The notes beneath the pieces are model-generated. The model was not told the origin of the DNA. It saw nothing but the letters and a program-made list of their open reading frames with translations, and did not search any database. Positions 10,838-23,314 of a stretch of DNA of 64,000 nucleotides are shown in pieces; position 1 is the stretch's first letter; each line of letters starts with the position of its first letter. The position numbers and the translations under genes were made by a program. Origin of the DNA: Owenia fusiformis (lineage: Eukaryota; Annelida; Polychaeta; Sabellida; Oweniidae); contig CAIIXF020000005.1 in the NCBI GenBank assembly GCA_903813345.2, positions 22,135,375 to 22,199,374 on the forward strand, read 5' to 3'.

Positions 10838-12628
10838 AGAAATACGGGCTACAGTATTGGGGTATAGTAGTTTGATTTTTCAATATATCACTAATCTAGC
10901 TTCTTTCCTTGAAAAAACATGAGTTTTGATGTACGTATATCAAACATGGGCCACTGCACTATATTGAACCAGGGTGCCGGTGTTACATAATGTGATTTTA
11001 TGGGCCATCATACAACCACCTCTTGCCCACTTTATTCATGTTTTGGATTACAGTTTATACACAATGCATAAACAGCATGAAACAATCATTTCTACTTGTG
11101 GATTAGATTTGTATACATCTCTTTGTGAACTGAGTGTTATGTTCAATATGTGAAAGTATCATGGACTTAAATTGTACTTATATTTATAACCTGACCACAT
11201 TTGCATATGTTCAACAACTGACTGAGTGATCGAGTTCATCAAACAATGTTCGTAATAGAGGTCATGAACTTTGCTTTATTCATAATCCTATTTCTGCAAC
11301 TGACTCATATTATGCATCTTATTATATAATATTATATGATTTATTTTGATTAGCAGTGTCTCATAAGCCATTGGTGGCTCGAGGCTTTTTGGATGATTGT
11401 ACAGATGTATATGTATGAAATTAAGCATGCGACACTTAAATAAAAAACAATACAATATTAAGCTTATAAACTTGCTGATCATATGATTTTAATATTTTAA
11501 TACTACATGATACTCATATCAAAATACCAATGTATTTGTGAACAACTCTTACGTTTGATATTGTACGAATTTTCTGATTTGCTGTAGTAGTCGTAAATGC
11601 AACATATAACAATGTTATGTTACTTTGTGTCATATGAAAAATAAATTCGTACAAAGATGAGTTTTATTTCGTTTGTTATTCAATGTAGAATACACGTTGT
11701 ACATTATTTCATGTATAGGATATTGACAATAATCAGACTATCGTATTACAATACAGAAGAATAAAAGAGATAATGATATATGCATTCTAATTTGAGATTG
11801 ACATGCGTAAAGGTATCAATATTTTATCAAGTATTTCATTTTATCCCTCCCATCCCATCCCACCCGCTCATCAGCAATCCCCAGAAAATTCGTTCGGTGC
11901 TTTTAAATGTTAATAGTTCGGTTGAGTTTTAAAAATAAATCTTAAGCACTTTAAATCTAGATAAAATATTCATGATTTGATTGTGATTATCATTTCTAAT
12001 TATTACATGACGGTTCCATTACATTCAATGCGTATCTAATCCTCATAGTTTATACTCGATTTTCGACAGGTAAAGGTAATATATCAACCCTCGGTCCCTA
12101 CTATTTCTCGTGTAGATATATTGCATAACTTTCTCAGATATATCCTGTATATTAAATACATTAAATAACATTATATATGTTAGTCTCAGCCTAGACAGTA
12201 TATATATCAATTTTATTGGATAATGCCATGGACTTTCCCACGATAATGCGTAAATTCGAATGAACTTGAAATGAAATTCAACATCCAAAATGTGTTAATT
12301 TGATCATCCACCGTGTAACTAAAAGCATATTCATGGCCTATTTGCCTTAAAATACGATTGTGATTATGATTTCGAATTCTGTTCTCCATATGTAAAATCT
12401 AGAAACATAACAGAGTTAAGTTACACGAAATTCAGCCAACTTGAACATGAAGTCTTGTCAATTTACTTAATCGTTGATTGATTTCTAGGTTTATTAGAAT
12501 TAAAAGAACGAACGTTTCATCAAACGAGTCCTATATTCAATATCTATTCGTTGGGCCCATTCTTTAAATGTAACTATATTCTTTTAACTTTAAAAGTATC
12601 TGTTTAGTGCTACTTTAACATATATTCA
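10838..12628. other. Intergenic, no feature recognised
   Basis: AT-rich unique-looking sequence. No convincing exons, splice pairs or repeats were seen. Confidence 0.45.
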
Positions 12629-12631
12629 TTA

Positions 12632-15493
12632 GACTCCAGATGAAAATCTGGAGTCTATTGCTTTCGTCAGTTTTCTTTATTATTATTATTATTCTTTCAG
12701 AATCTTCCTCCTTCCCAGATTTCTCACCAACTAAAAGAATTTACTTTAAGCTGCTTACATGATCAACTAGGGGCAGTACCTGGGATGATGGGAAATTAGG
12801 TCAAATTTTTATCTAGGTCAAGGGTCAAGAACTAGGTCAAATCAAGGTCAAATTAACATTCTGTCAATTATCTTCGTTGTTGTTTGTCGTAACTACTTCA
12901 TCTTAGTTTCTACATGTAGCTTAGAAAAAAACAAATCGAGAATGTGCCATCCGTTTTTTGATTACTCTTAGCGATTTTGAGATATGGCGTCCTGAAAGTA
13001 GGTCAAAACCAAAAAAGTCTCCAAATTTAACATATGAGCTATGAAATAAGGGTAGAATTTTCTCAGGAATCCGAATCTGCAAACCAAATTTTGATCCGAC
13101 TTCCCGTTCGGAAGTTATGGCGTTTTGAAAGCTCAAAAATCGCTAAATTTGGTGCCCATGTTAAGTCAATGGGAAAAAAGATTTTTTTGAAGTGAAAAAT
13201 ACGAAATATAGACTGAGTTCAGCTAAATATAATGAAAGCTTTTAAAAGAAGGGGACCTCATAAGCCATCTAGCTTCAAAATTTGGACACCAAAATGCCTA
13301 GGTCAAAATCTAGGTCAAATTCAAAGTTTTTTCTTATTTTTGCGATTCTGACACAACAGATTAATTATATTCTTCGAACTTTTGTATACATGTAGGTGAG
13401 AGTCTGCTAATAGTGTTAGCCTTTTGCCGTCAGAAAGTATTTTGCCCCATTTTTGAGATATGGTGTCCGAAAAGTAGGTCAAAATAAAGAATTCTCAAAA
13501 TTTGACGTTTGAGTTATGAATTAAGTATAGAATTTTCTCAGGAATCCGAATCTGCAAACCAAATTTCGATCCGACTTCCGGTTTGGAAGTTATGGCGTGT
13601 CCGAAAAGTAGGTCAAAATAAAAAGTTTCCAAAGTTAACGTATGAGCTATGAATTAAGGATAGAATTTTCTCTGGAATCCAAATCTGCAAACCAAATTTC
13701 GATCCGACTTCCGGTTCGGAAGTTATGGCGTTTCGAAAGCTCAAAAATCGCTAAATTTGGTGCCCCATGTTATGTCAATGGGAAAAAATATTTTTTGAAG
13801 TGTAAAATATGAGATATAGACTAAGTACAGCTAAACATAATGGAAGCCCATAAAAGAAGGGGACCTCAAAACCTTCTAATTTTGAAAATTTGGACAACAA
13901 AATGCCTAGGTCAAAATCTAGGTCAAATTCAAAGCTTTTCCTTATTTTTGCGATTCTGACACTACACTTTAATTATATTCTTCGAAATTGTGTATACATG
14001 TAGCCAAGAGTGTGCTAATAGTGTTAGCCTTTTGCCGTCAAAAAGTATTTTGACCCACTTTTGAGATATGGTGTCCCAAAAGTAGGTCAAAATAAAAAAA
14101 TCTTCAAATGTAACGTATGAGTTATGAATAAGGTGTAGAATTTTATCAGGAATCCGAATCTGCAAACCAAATTTTGATTCGACCTCCTGTTCGGAAGTTA
14201 TGGTGTTTTGAGAGCTCGAAAATCGCTAAATTTGCTGCCCCATGTTATGTCAATGGGAAAAAAAATTTTTTTGAAGTGTAAAATACGAGATATAGACTGA
14301 GTACAGCTTAATATAATGAAAGCCTATTAAAGAAGGGGACCTCGAAGGCTACTTAGCTCCAAAATTTGGACACCAAAATGCCTAGGTCAAAATCTAGGTC
14401 AAATTTATAGTTTTCCCTTATTTTTGCGATTCTGACACTATATTTAAATGATTTGCTTTAAAATTTTGTATACAGGTAGCAAAGAGTATGCTAATAGTGT
14501 TAGCGTTTTGCCGTCAGAAAGTATTTTGACCCACTTTTGAGATATGGTGTCCGAAAAGTAGGCCAAAGTTAAAAGTTTTCCAAATTTAACGTATGAGTTA
14601 TGAATTAAGGGTAGAATTTTCTCAGAAATCTAGATCTGCAAACCAAATTTCGATCCGACTACTTGTTCTGAAGTTATGGCGTTTTGAAATCTCAAAAATC
14701 GCTAAATTTGGTGCCCCATGTTAAATCAATGGGACCGAATAATTTTTTGAAGTATAAAAATACGAGATATAGAATGAGTACAGCTAAACATAATGAAAGC
14801 CCATAGAAGAAGGGGACCTCAAAAGCTACTTTCCTTCAAAGTTTGGACACCAAAATACCTAGTTCAAAATCTAGGTCAAATTCATAGTTTTTTTTATTTT
14901 GCGATTCTGACACTACACTTCAATGATATTCTCCGAAATTTTGTAAACTTGTAGCAAAGAGTGTGCTAATAATGTTAACATTTTGCCGTCAATAAGTTTT
15001 TTGACCCACTTTTGAGATATGGTGTCCGAAATGTAGGTCAAAATAAAAAGTTCTCCAATTTTAAAGTATGAGTTATGAATTAGGGGTAGAATTTCCTCAG
15101 GAATCTGGATCTGAAATTAAAATTGCAATCCGACCTCCGGTTTAGATTCTACGCCATTTTGAAGTTTGAAATTCGCACTTGCCAGTATTCACGATGCAGA
15201 TTGATCAAATATACTTTCAAAAATTCCTGCATACCCTACTTTACCTCTCTACCTACTCAGTTACTTATTTGACTACTTACTCAATTACTTAATTAGTTAT
15301 TACTTCCTTAGCAACCTACTCAGCTACTAACTCAGGTACTTACTCAGCTACTTACTCAGCTACCTACTCAGCTTTTTACTCAGTTACTTACTCAGCTACT
15401 TACTCAACTACTACTAAGGTACTTACTCAGCTAATTACTCAGTTACTTACTCAGCTCTTTACTGATCTATCTAGGTCAAATAAATCTGGAGTC
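12632..15493. mobile_element. TTA-flanked element carrying a ~480-bp tandem array
   Basis: The left end GACTCCAGAT and right end ATCTGGAGTC are inverted repeats, flanked by TTA at 12629-12631 and 15494-15496. The left end also forms a short hairpin (12631-12656). The interior is about five diverged units of roughly 480 bp, each with AAATCTAGGTCAAATT, GATCCGACTTCCGGTT and CCATGTTATGTCAATGGG-like words. A partial unit is duplicated near 13440-13620. A TTA duplication and short G-initial ends fit PIF/Harbinger derivatives; this is inference because no transposase is present. Confidence 0.65.
15240..15470. repeat. 12-bp minisatellite (TACTCAGCTACT)
   Basis: About 18 imperfect copies of a 12-bp unit, consensus ACTCAGCTACTT, lie at the right edge of the 12.6-15.5 kb element, just inside its terminal repeat. 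Confidence 0.85.
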
Positions 15494-15496
15494 TTA

Positions 15497-16796
15497 AATT
15501 GAACTTGTTCAATTTCACAAATCTAGTTATTTTTATCCGCACAACAGTATCAAACGTTAATGCACAACTAGCCATGCCAAGACATGGCCACTACCCTCGT
15601 CCAAAGTAAAATACAAGGTCCTCATTCTTTAATGATTATGTTTCAATTGATTTAGTTTAGTGATTTAAATGTAGGAAAATGAGTCGCTGTGATGTCATAT
15701 CTGGCGCAGCAATTTCAGAGTCACTGCAAAAAATTGAAACATCAGTCGGATCATAAGACTAAATAAAAAAGCTATTTAGGGATGAATAACATTCGGTGAA
15801 ATCCGTGATATCGTTATATCATTCGTTAATTGTCAAAGCTGCGCCCATTTCTCGGTGCAGGCAGATATAAGGCGGCCAGACTGGGCATACACAAAATGTA
15901 TTGTATGTGCTCCTTAGGTTGCACTCGGGTGCTATCAACATCGAACACACACACGTTTAAGATACACAGAGATAATTAAGGGATGAGTGACAAAGGGATG
16001 TTAAAAACAGGTGGCTATTGCAATTGATATTTTAATGTAACTTTAGTATGTAAGAATCTTTTCATCAATAAAAATAACATCTTAGATATTACAGCTACAT
16101 GTACAATGTGAGTGTATTTAAAAATGTAGTACATAGCTAGTTCCATCTATAAAGATGTCTGATGACAAAAAGCTCAATTTTCCTTGATGTCGTGGTCAAT
16201 GGGACTTTAACACGTGAACTAATGTTTTTTATTTTTTTGTTTTAAAGTCACTTATAGCAAACCTAATCTAACAATTATCTCACTATATGCTTATGACATA
16301 TTCATGTATACGTTATTTGTCTTTTTTTCAAATCAACCCACGGAAATATGCAATACACCAAGTTAAAAAAGTGGTACGAATCATAAAAGCGACGTTGGGT
16401 GTTTCACTAGTAATTTTTATATGAAAAATCTAGAAATATTACCCAAATTAAACTATGACTATTCAAAAGAAGACATTCAAATCTATATTATGTAAAAAAA
16501 ATCAAATTTGTCCGAAGCAGGGATAACGCTCAATTAGAGTGACGAACTTTGTTCTCCAAACCGAGAATGGTCTTTTATGAAAAAAGTTATGAAAACACAT
16601 CACCAGATCATGTAAAGCTGTTTTACCTAAAAGATCGTTTTATCTTCACCCTTCGATTGGATTTCATGAAAAAATATTTTTATGAAAAAATAGGATTTGT
16701 AGGATATCGACGCTCTAACATGTAGTTTTAATCACACGCAGGTATCTGGTTTTATTGCGTGTAGAATGTCTCGATATCAGGACCGCTACATGCCAG
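15497..16796. other. Intergenic, no gene recognised
   Basis: There are no exon-like frames. 16545-16700 is weakly similar to 17800-17950 (ATGAAAACACATCA, GTTTTATCTTCACCCTTC), a fragment related to repeat A. No other structure was seen. Confidence 0.45.
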
Positions 16797-18250
16797 TAAC
16801 CTTGCTCCTTTCTGTCGTATTAAAAAAGCAAAAATAACATATCACGGTGGGGTGCGAACCACTCGCCTGGGACTTGGTTATTCACTAGTACCATAGGCGT
16901 TCATCTATTCTGGATACAACTGACGAGTTGTATTTACGTGCAGTCAAAAGTGAAGATCATTTTGAATTGACGCTCGGTATAAATATATAATACTTTTATC
17001 CTTTCGTATCGGTTGCACGTTAGCCTCATGGCTAACGTGCCTAGCTTCCATGCTCTAGGTTAGTCGATCGAGACCCGTTCATGGCGAATTTTTTGATTTG
17101 CTTGTTGTAAAGATATAATAAGTAGGGCAAAATCCAGAAAAAGTAGATCAAAAATACTCCAATGGAGTATAAAATTGTCACCAGGATTCCGAAATGAGAC
17201 GAATGTAAACTCGTTAAATCTCGGTAGATGAAGTAGGTCAGAAAATCCGGATTAATCCGAACAAGGTTCGGAAATCTTCGTCATAAGAAGTAGATCAAAA
17301 ATACTCCAATGGAGTATAAAATTGTCACCAGGATTCCGAAATGAGCCGAATGTAAACTCGTTAAATCTCGGTAGATGAAGTAGGTCAGAAAATCCGGATT
17401 AATCCGAACAAGGTTCGGGAATCTTCGTAATAAGAAGTAGATTAAAAATACTCCCAATGGAGTATAAAATTGTCCCCAATATTCCGAAATACGACGAATC
17501 GAATCGGCAAACTTCGGTAAAATAATGAAGTGCATAAAAACCGAAATGATCCGATGAACGTTCGGATAAAATCGTGAACAGGTGTCAGGGGTTTCCCCTC
17601 ATCTTTCCCCACATTGTTCTAAAAGCCTTATATGGATTTATCACGTAACATTCAAAATGACGTTCCTATATGGTTCTATGGGTTCGAACACGTGACCAAA
17701 TATACCAAATAAAAATTTTACCTTGACCACTGGATGGGATTTCATAGAAAATATCCAAGAAAACCTATCCTCGTGATCCTTAAATCACTTAAATTCGATC
17801 ATTTTATTTTCACCCCTTGATGGAATTTTATGAAAGAAGTCATGAAAACACATCATCATGTAAGGGTTTTCACCTAAATTAGCTCGTTTTATCTTGAGCC
17901 TTCAATTGAATTTCTTGAAGAAATATTTTATGAAAAAATATCATCATGTTATGATTTGTATTTAAATAAGACCGTTTCATCTAAATACTTGGATAATATT
18001 TCATAAAAAATGCACTTTAAAATTTTTCAGAATTTGCCTTAATTTATCAATGTAATGAAAGTATAAGATTAACTCTCAAATAGCGTTCTATTTTAACCTT
18101 TTTATTGAAATCAATACAGGACTCGCTCTCTAAATATCCAATAAATATTCAACCCTTGGATGTGATTTCGTTGGAAAAAAAATATGTCAAGTCCAGAATC
18201 AAATGATTTGTCCAGAACCTCTTAGGATCCTGTTACTAGTATATTATACT
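16797..18250 (-). repeat. Repeat A, second copy (reference for empty sites)
   Basis: This is the reverse complement of the interrupted copy at 480-6921. It lacks both insertions found there and therefore shows the pre-insertion sequence at about 17675 (site of the 2.1-kb element) and about 17990 (site of the CACTGG element). It carries its own extra segment at 17005-17475. Confidence 0.85.
17005..17475 (+). mobile_element. tRNA-like SINE candidate with repeated body
   Basis: This segment is absent from the other repeat A copy, so it is an insertion or expansion. It starts with a tRNA-like head: GTTAGCCTCATGGCTAAC can form a D-arm-like stem and contains an A-box-like TAGCCTCATGG; GATCGAGACCCG about 45 bp on resembles a B box. 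The body contains about 2.5 copies of a ~180-bp unit (TACTCCAATGGAGTATAAAA, AATCCGGATTAATCCG). A full cloverleaf is not convincing, so this is a SINE or a tRNA relic rather than a tRNA gene. Confidence 0.4.
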
Positions 18251-18299
18251 TGTACATCATTACATGAATCTCACGTTCCGGGAACACATAAATAGTTGA

Positions 18300-18685
18300 A
18301 TATCAGTACACATTCTCACCCGAGTGCACCCTTGTCATCACACACTGTAATCCGAGTGCACCCTCGTCAGTACACACTCTCATCCGAGTACATCGTAGTT
18401 GAGTGTGTTATTAGGGTGCCCTGGTTTTAAGAGTGTATTTACAAGGGTGCACTCGTCTGGTAAAAGTATTTAGTGTCGAGGGTGCACCCGGGTCGCGGGT
18501 CAGAGTATGTATGACGAGGTTTCACACGGGTGAGAGAGTGTATTGAGAAGGATGCACTCAGATGAAAGTATGTACAAACGAAACTTTACTCGGTTGAGAG
18601 CATGTAATGACACGGGTGCACTCGGATAAGAGCATGTACTGACTGACGAGTGTACTGTACACTCGGGAGAGAGGATGTATTGATA
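18300..18685. repeat. Minisatellite with head-to-head inversion
   Basis: Units of about 35-40 bp containing CGAGTGCACCCT run in one direction from about 18310 to 18400. From about 18440 to 18685 similar units run inverted (AGGGTGCACTCG, GGTGCACTCGGATAAGAG). The switch is near 18410-18430. Confidence 0.75.
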
Positions 18686-18689
18686 TTCA

Positions 18690-19430
18690 ATTATTCCTTT
18701 GATGTGTGACTTTACAGTTTCATATTTCAAGCTTCAAATAAGTTCGCCTTCTTCTTGGAGCAGACAACGTCTAGGAGCCAAACATTATATCAGAACGTTT
18801 GCTTCTAGATGACAGCTGCTCCTAGACGTGGTCCAAAGTTTCTTTTAAAAGTATCGTGAGGGTGAAGGACCGTTTGCACCTTTCCAGTTAAATTCCAATA
18901 TTCCACCGTATGTTAAAATTATTTCATTACCATCGAAACACCCAATTAACACCCAATCAATTAACAAATATCGATTTGCGTTTGATAGCAGGGGTCAATG
19001 TAATTTCTCATTTCATTTCAAAATACCCCCATGGACGTTTAATTCGAGGGAAAGTATACATTCAAGTAAACCTTGGCCAAGGGTGTCATTAAGTGAAACT
19101 CCTGGATGCTGAGCAAAAGGAACAAAGGACAGAGGGTATTTACAAGGATAACAATCGGATAAAATCAACACGGTTTACAACATCAAATATATGCCTGTTG
19201 CAAAGAACGTCAAAGTTATTCCCATTTTTAGCGATGCCAGAATGAATGCTGCGTTTCGTTTTCTTGGATTTGCGATCAGAATTTGGATTTATTAAAAAAA
19301 TTCGAAGGTTTTAAACATCCCTCATCCCATTAACGATTCCTTTGATTTAAACACTTTCGAAAAACATAATCTAACTTTTTATTACACAGTCGCCTTGAGA
19401 AAAGAACATACTTACGCAAACAACACAGCT
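18690..19430. other. No gene; one short hairpin
   Basis: A hairpin at about 18750-18835 pairs GGAGCAGACAACGTCTAGGAG with a matching inverted end (CTCCTAGACGTGGTCC) around a loop. Nothing else is recognised. Confidence 0.5.
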
Positions 19431-19432
19431 TA

Positions 19433-22055
19433 CCATCGCGTAAGCAGGCGTCACCATACAGTGTCAAAAAATAGCGGAGTACAGTTTTCTGTACGGTAAC
19501 GCAAATTAACTGCTTTGAAGCAAAAACTATGACAATTCCCTTATACAAATTTACTGGCTGTCACAGCCCGCTGTCACAGCGCTCTCACAGCGCTGTCACA
19601 GCGCTCTCACAGCCCGCTCTCACAGCGCTCTCACAGCCCACTGTCACAGCGCTCTCACAGCCCGCTGTCACAGCGCTGCCACAGCGCTCTCACAGCGCTG
19701 CGACAGCGCTCTCACAGCGCTGTGACAGCCCATCGGAATGTACCATGCAAATGAGACTGCGACAGCGCTCTCACAGCATTGCCATATATGGCATTGATTA
19801 TGCATCCTTCCTACACATAAATTTTAGTTACCTATAGCAACAAGACAAGAAGATAAGGGATATCAGAAAACATTTAGCTAACAAGACCCTGCATTTCCAT
19901 CTAACTGATGACAATATATTTGCACCCTAGATCAAGTTTGCATTTAATTAGAAACTTACTTTATGGATTCAAGCCAGCTTATATATCTATGCACTCCTTA
20001 TTTGGTTTTTGCCTTGAATTCCATTGTTCAGTTTGAAAGATGTGTAATAGCTGTTATTGTACATGTACATGCAAATTGCCCCAATTGTATCAATTTTATC
20101 CTTTATGATGCGCTATAATGTCTATATGTGCTAATACATTGATATTTCAGACCTTTAGTTTAACCATGCAGTATGTACTAACTTGCACAAAATTCATTTC
20201 ATTTGATCCTTTTTCTTAGATCACTAGTACATTCCAAAGGTATCTATAAATAATCAGTAGTACAATACCTTACATATGCTTTGTAAATTAGTAATGATAT
20301 GATGGCCATTTCAGCATAACTCCTTTGTTCTTTCCTCCCACAAAATTCCTGCTCTAACTGATTTTTAGTTTGAATTATTTAACCCACAATGCATTGGTAC
20401 TTCCTGCTGTGAGAGGGCTGTGAGAGCGCTGTCAGAGCGCTGCCACAAACTCTGGCTAAGAGAGCATGTTGCTGTAATTGATCCAGCCACTTAATTACTG
20501 TCACATCCCTCTCACAGCGATGGATGGAAATAGAATGCTGTGACAGCGCTCTCACAGCGTTCTCGCAGCGTATGGATGTGAGAGGATTGTTGCTGAAATT
20601 GATCCAGCCATCATTTTAAGCCTATATGCTGTCACAGCGCTGCGACAGCGCTGTCACAGCGCTGTCGCAGCAATTATTTTCCGTAAGGGAAGGGTTTAGA
20701 AAAATTAATTTGATGAAAACTAATACGATTTCATGTGAAATAAATAACAGCATTCTCTTAGAAATGGTTTTAACTTTCTGATTATGATAAACGTTTTACG
20801 AGCACTGTTCGGATTTTTTCTGAGTGAATCGGCCCACATAATCAACCCAAGTGAAAAGAGGTTGTTTTTTCACATTTCGTTTGGTTATTATTTTCCCTGC
20901 CGTCTGAGAGTATGGATTATTTTTATGAGAATATGTATTTGTTGACTAAACATTTTAGAACGGGCGAAGATTCAGCAAACAACCATTCATTATGTATATT
21001 TAAAAAAGATCAAAATTGTACGGTGACGCACCAGCTGTACGGTGACGCCATGCTTTGATGAACTAAATGAGACTAGGATCGTATGAAATGGAAACTCTGG
21101 AGTATGATCATTTGTTCATATATAGTGCATGGGCGCTACAGTTCAATGATATCTTCCACCGCTTAATGGAAGGTTACTGGAAATGTATGATACGGTAAAG
21201 ATCATGAAACCAAAAACTCTCTTGTTGCTATGTTATTGATGTTTTAAAACAAGGGATGTCACTTGTAAATCTCATCTTGCACGTGTGACTTTTTAGGATG
21301 AAAGATGCAATATCATGCATGGGGTAAAGATGGCTGTGTTGGTTATCTTTGTTAGTCATATGAGAAAAGTCTGGTTTAGTTCAAATGATACCAAAGCATT
21401 ACGTCAACTTTCAAATAGTTAATTCAATGAAAACTAAAAATATCGAAATTAATACTTCCTGTCTGCCATCTTAAATGCGAAGGTGACAGCTGTAACCTTC
21501 GCTTGATACTTACTAGTGATAATGTACATGTAGATCTGACACTTCTCTGCCTCTTGTTCGAACAGTAAGCTTAGAGCACTTCATAAAATCTAAGGAATCG
21601 TCATCGTACAGCTGATGCGTCACCGTATAGTTCTGATCTTTTTTAAATAAATACGCTGAATGATTATTTGCCGAATATTTATCTGTTTTAAAATGTGTAG
21701 ATAACAAATACATATTCTCATAAAAATAATCCATACTCTCAGACGACAGGGAAAATAAAAACCAAACGAAAAGTGAAAAAACAACATTTTTCTCTCGAGT
21801 CGATTATGTGGGCCGATCCAGTCAGAAAAAATCCGAGCAGTGCTCGAAAAACTTTTATCATAATTAGAAAGTTAAAACCATTCCTAAGAGAATGCTGTTT
21901 TTATTACACCCGAAATCGTATTTATTTCCATCTAATTAATCTTTTTAAACCCTCATTATAGTTTTTGCTTCAACTCAGTTAATTTTCGTCACCGTACACA
22001 AAACTGTACTACGGTATTTTTTGACGTTGTACGGTGACGCCTGCTTACGCGATGG
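19433..22055. mobile_element. Long foldback element, copy 1 (TA flanks)
   Basis: Left end CCATCGCGTAAGCAGGCGTC and its inverse at 22035-22055 are flanked by TA on each side (19431-19432, 22056-22057), which suggests a TA target duplication. The arms are long: 20692-21060 is the reverse complement of about 21590-21975, with several substitutions. GGTGACGC/GCGTCACC with GTACGG recurs around 19450, 21020, 21040, 21610 and 22000-22035. A second copy fills 62736-64000. Open frames in the arms occur on both strands over the same bases, so coding is doubtful. The left arm is interrupted by the 19536-20691 insertion. Confidence 0.7.
19536..20691. mobile_element. Insertion with CACAGCG minisatellite arrays
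   Basis: The foldback copy at the window end (63967-63974, inverted) reads GACAAGGGTTT straight through; here 1156 bp sits between GACAA and GGGTTT. The insert starts TTCCCTTATAC and ends with the near-inverse GTAAGGGAA. Palindromic GCGCT-centred repeats (CTCACAGCGCTGTCACAGCG) form arrays at 19560-19775, 20405-20450, 20500-20570 and 20630-20672, flanking unique-looking DNA. No clear target duplication is visible. The open frame at 19529-19837 is only the array translated. Confidence 0.65.
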
Positions 22056-22234
22056 TAGGCGTGATCAATAAGGAAATCCCAGATTGACAAATTGAAAATA
22101 GATAATAATTGTCTTAAAGATGGGTAAGATTTGCGATTGATTTGCGGCAGGGTAAGAGCTATCGCAACATTTTGGTCAGTTGCGATTGAAACATCTTTCA
22201 ATTTGCGATTGCGTTGCGTTGCGCTAACCCCCCT

Positions 22235-23033
22235 ATCACACCAAACTAGTTCTTACCTGTTCTTGCCAGTCCTACGAAAACCTCGTAAAACGGGCTCAAT
22301 CTGGCTGTGGTCGGGAAATATGTCTAAAATAATTAGCTACTTCATTCATAAACAGTCTTCAATACGTCTATCTCATTCGCAGTTCGTTCTGGTCGCACCA
22401 CATCGGCGTGCAACGTCGTATAACGCGTCCCTTAGTCTAGAAGGTCATCATGACCTGATTACAGAACGGTATGGTCGCCATCGAATTTTGAATCGATTCA
22501 AAATTCTTAAATCACCTTCTCGTCTGAGAACGTTCATGAACTTCGTAAATAGACCTTAGAGAGTTGCAGTTACGTTCATTCCGTTCACACACAGTTTAAA
22601 ACCAGTTTTGAAGAACGCAGTGGCAACTAATTGTTTGGTGTGATAGCTATATTTTTGCTAACTCGTTCATAAGCAGTCTTAAATACGTTCTTAATCAGTT
22701 TAAACCCGTTTGCAATTCGTTCAGCCTCGTTCTCAATACGTCCTCAGACAGTTCAACTCGTTGTTAAAACTTCCCTAGTAGGAATGAAGTACGACGGTTC
22801 CGTTCGTAGTACGTCCAGCTCGTCGTTAGTACATTGTCACTCGTTCTAATTGTAGAACGTATCGACCACGAGAACATTTTGAGCATGTTCTAAGTTCTAG
22901 AGGACCTACCTATACCCGTTCGAGTACGTTCGAAGAAGTTTGTAAATAGACCCTAAATGGTTTTGTACGTTCAGTGTTCGTACACAGTTGAAGCCTGTTT
23001 TCGAGAACGTATTGAAAACTAGTTTGGTGTGAT
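22235..23033. mobile_element. ATCACACCAAACTAGTT-ended MITE
   Basis: 17-bp perfect inverted ends: ATCACACCAAACTAGTT at 22235-22251 and the inverse at 23017-23033. A second, internal right end (GTTTGGTGTGATAG, about 22636-22648) shares about 90 bp with the outer right end, so the right half appears partly duplicated. The interior is rich in CGTTC/GTACG words. The 142-codon open frame at 22131-22559 crosses the element boundary and is not credible as a gene. Confidence 0.65.
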
Positions 23034-23314
23034 TGTAGGGTTACACCCCAGTCACATTTGTCGCACGGCGGCCGCAAGTCGACCGCAGATCAATTAAATC
23101 GGTGAATTTCTGTAGAAAAACTACGCTCGCCTTGTGGCCTCCGTACGGCGAATGCAGATTTTTACAGGCCGCAGGGAAGGCGTAGAAATTATAACTCGGA
23201 GTTATAATATTTGTTCATTTCTGAGGTCCCCGTAGAAATCAACTGGCTCAACAAGATTGGATCATTGTTTGTCAATGTTTCACGATCACTTTTAATTTGA
23301 TATTACATCCTAGC

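Noticed and set aside
17017-17090. Functional tRNA gene
   Set aside because: The D-arm-like stem is good but the anticodon loop and T-stem do not fold properly; kept as SINE-like.
19529-19837. 102-codon open frame over the CACAGCG array
   Set aside because: The peptide is only the minisatellite translated; the frame starts in a foldback element and has no splice or family support.
22131-22559. 142-codon open frame on the + strand
   Set aside because: It crosses the left boundary of the ATCACACC-ended MITE and has no recognisable domain.
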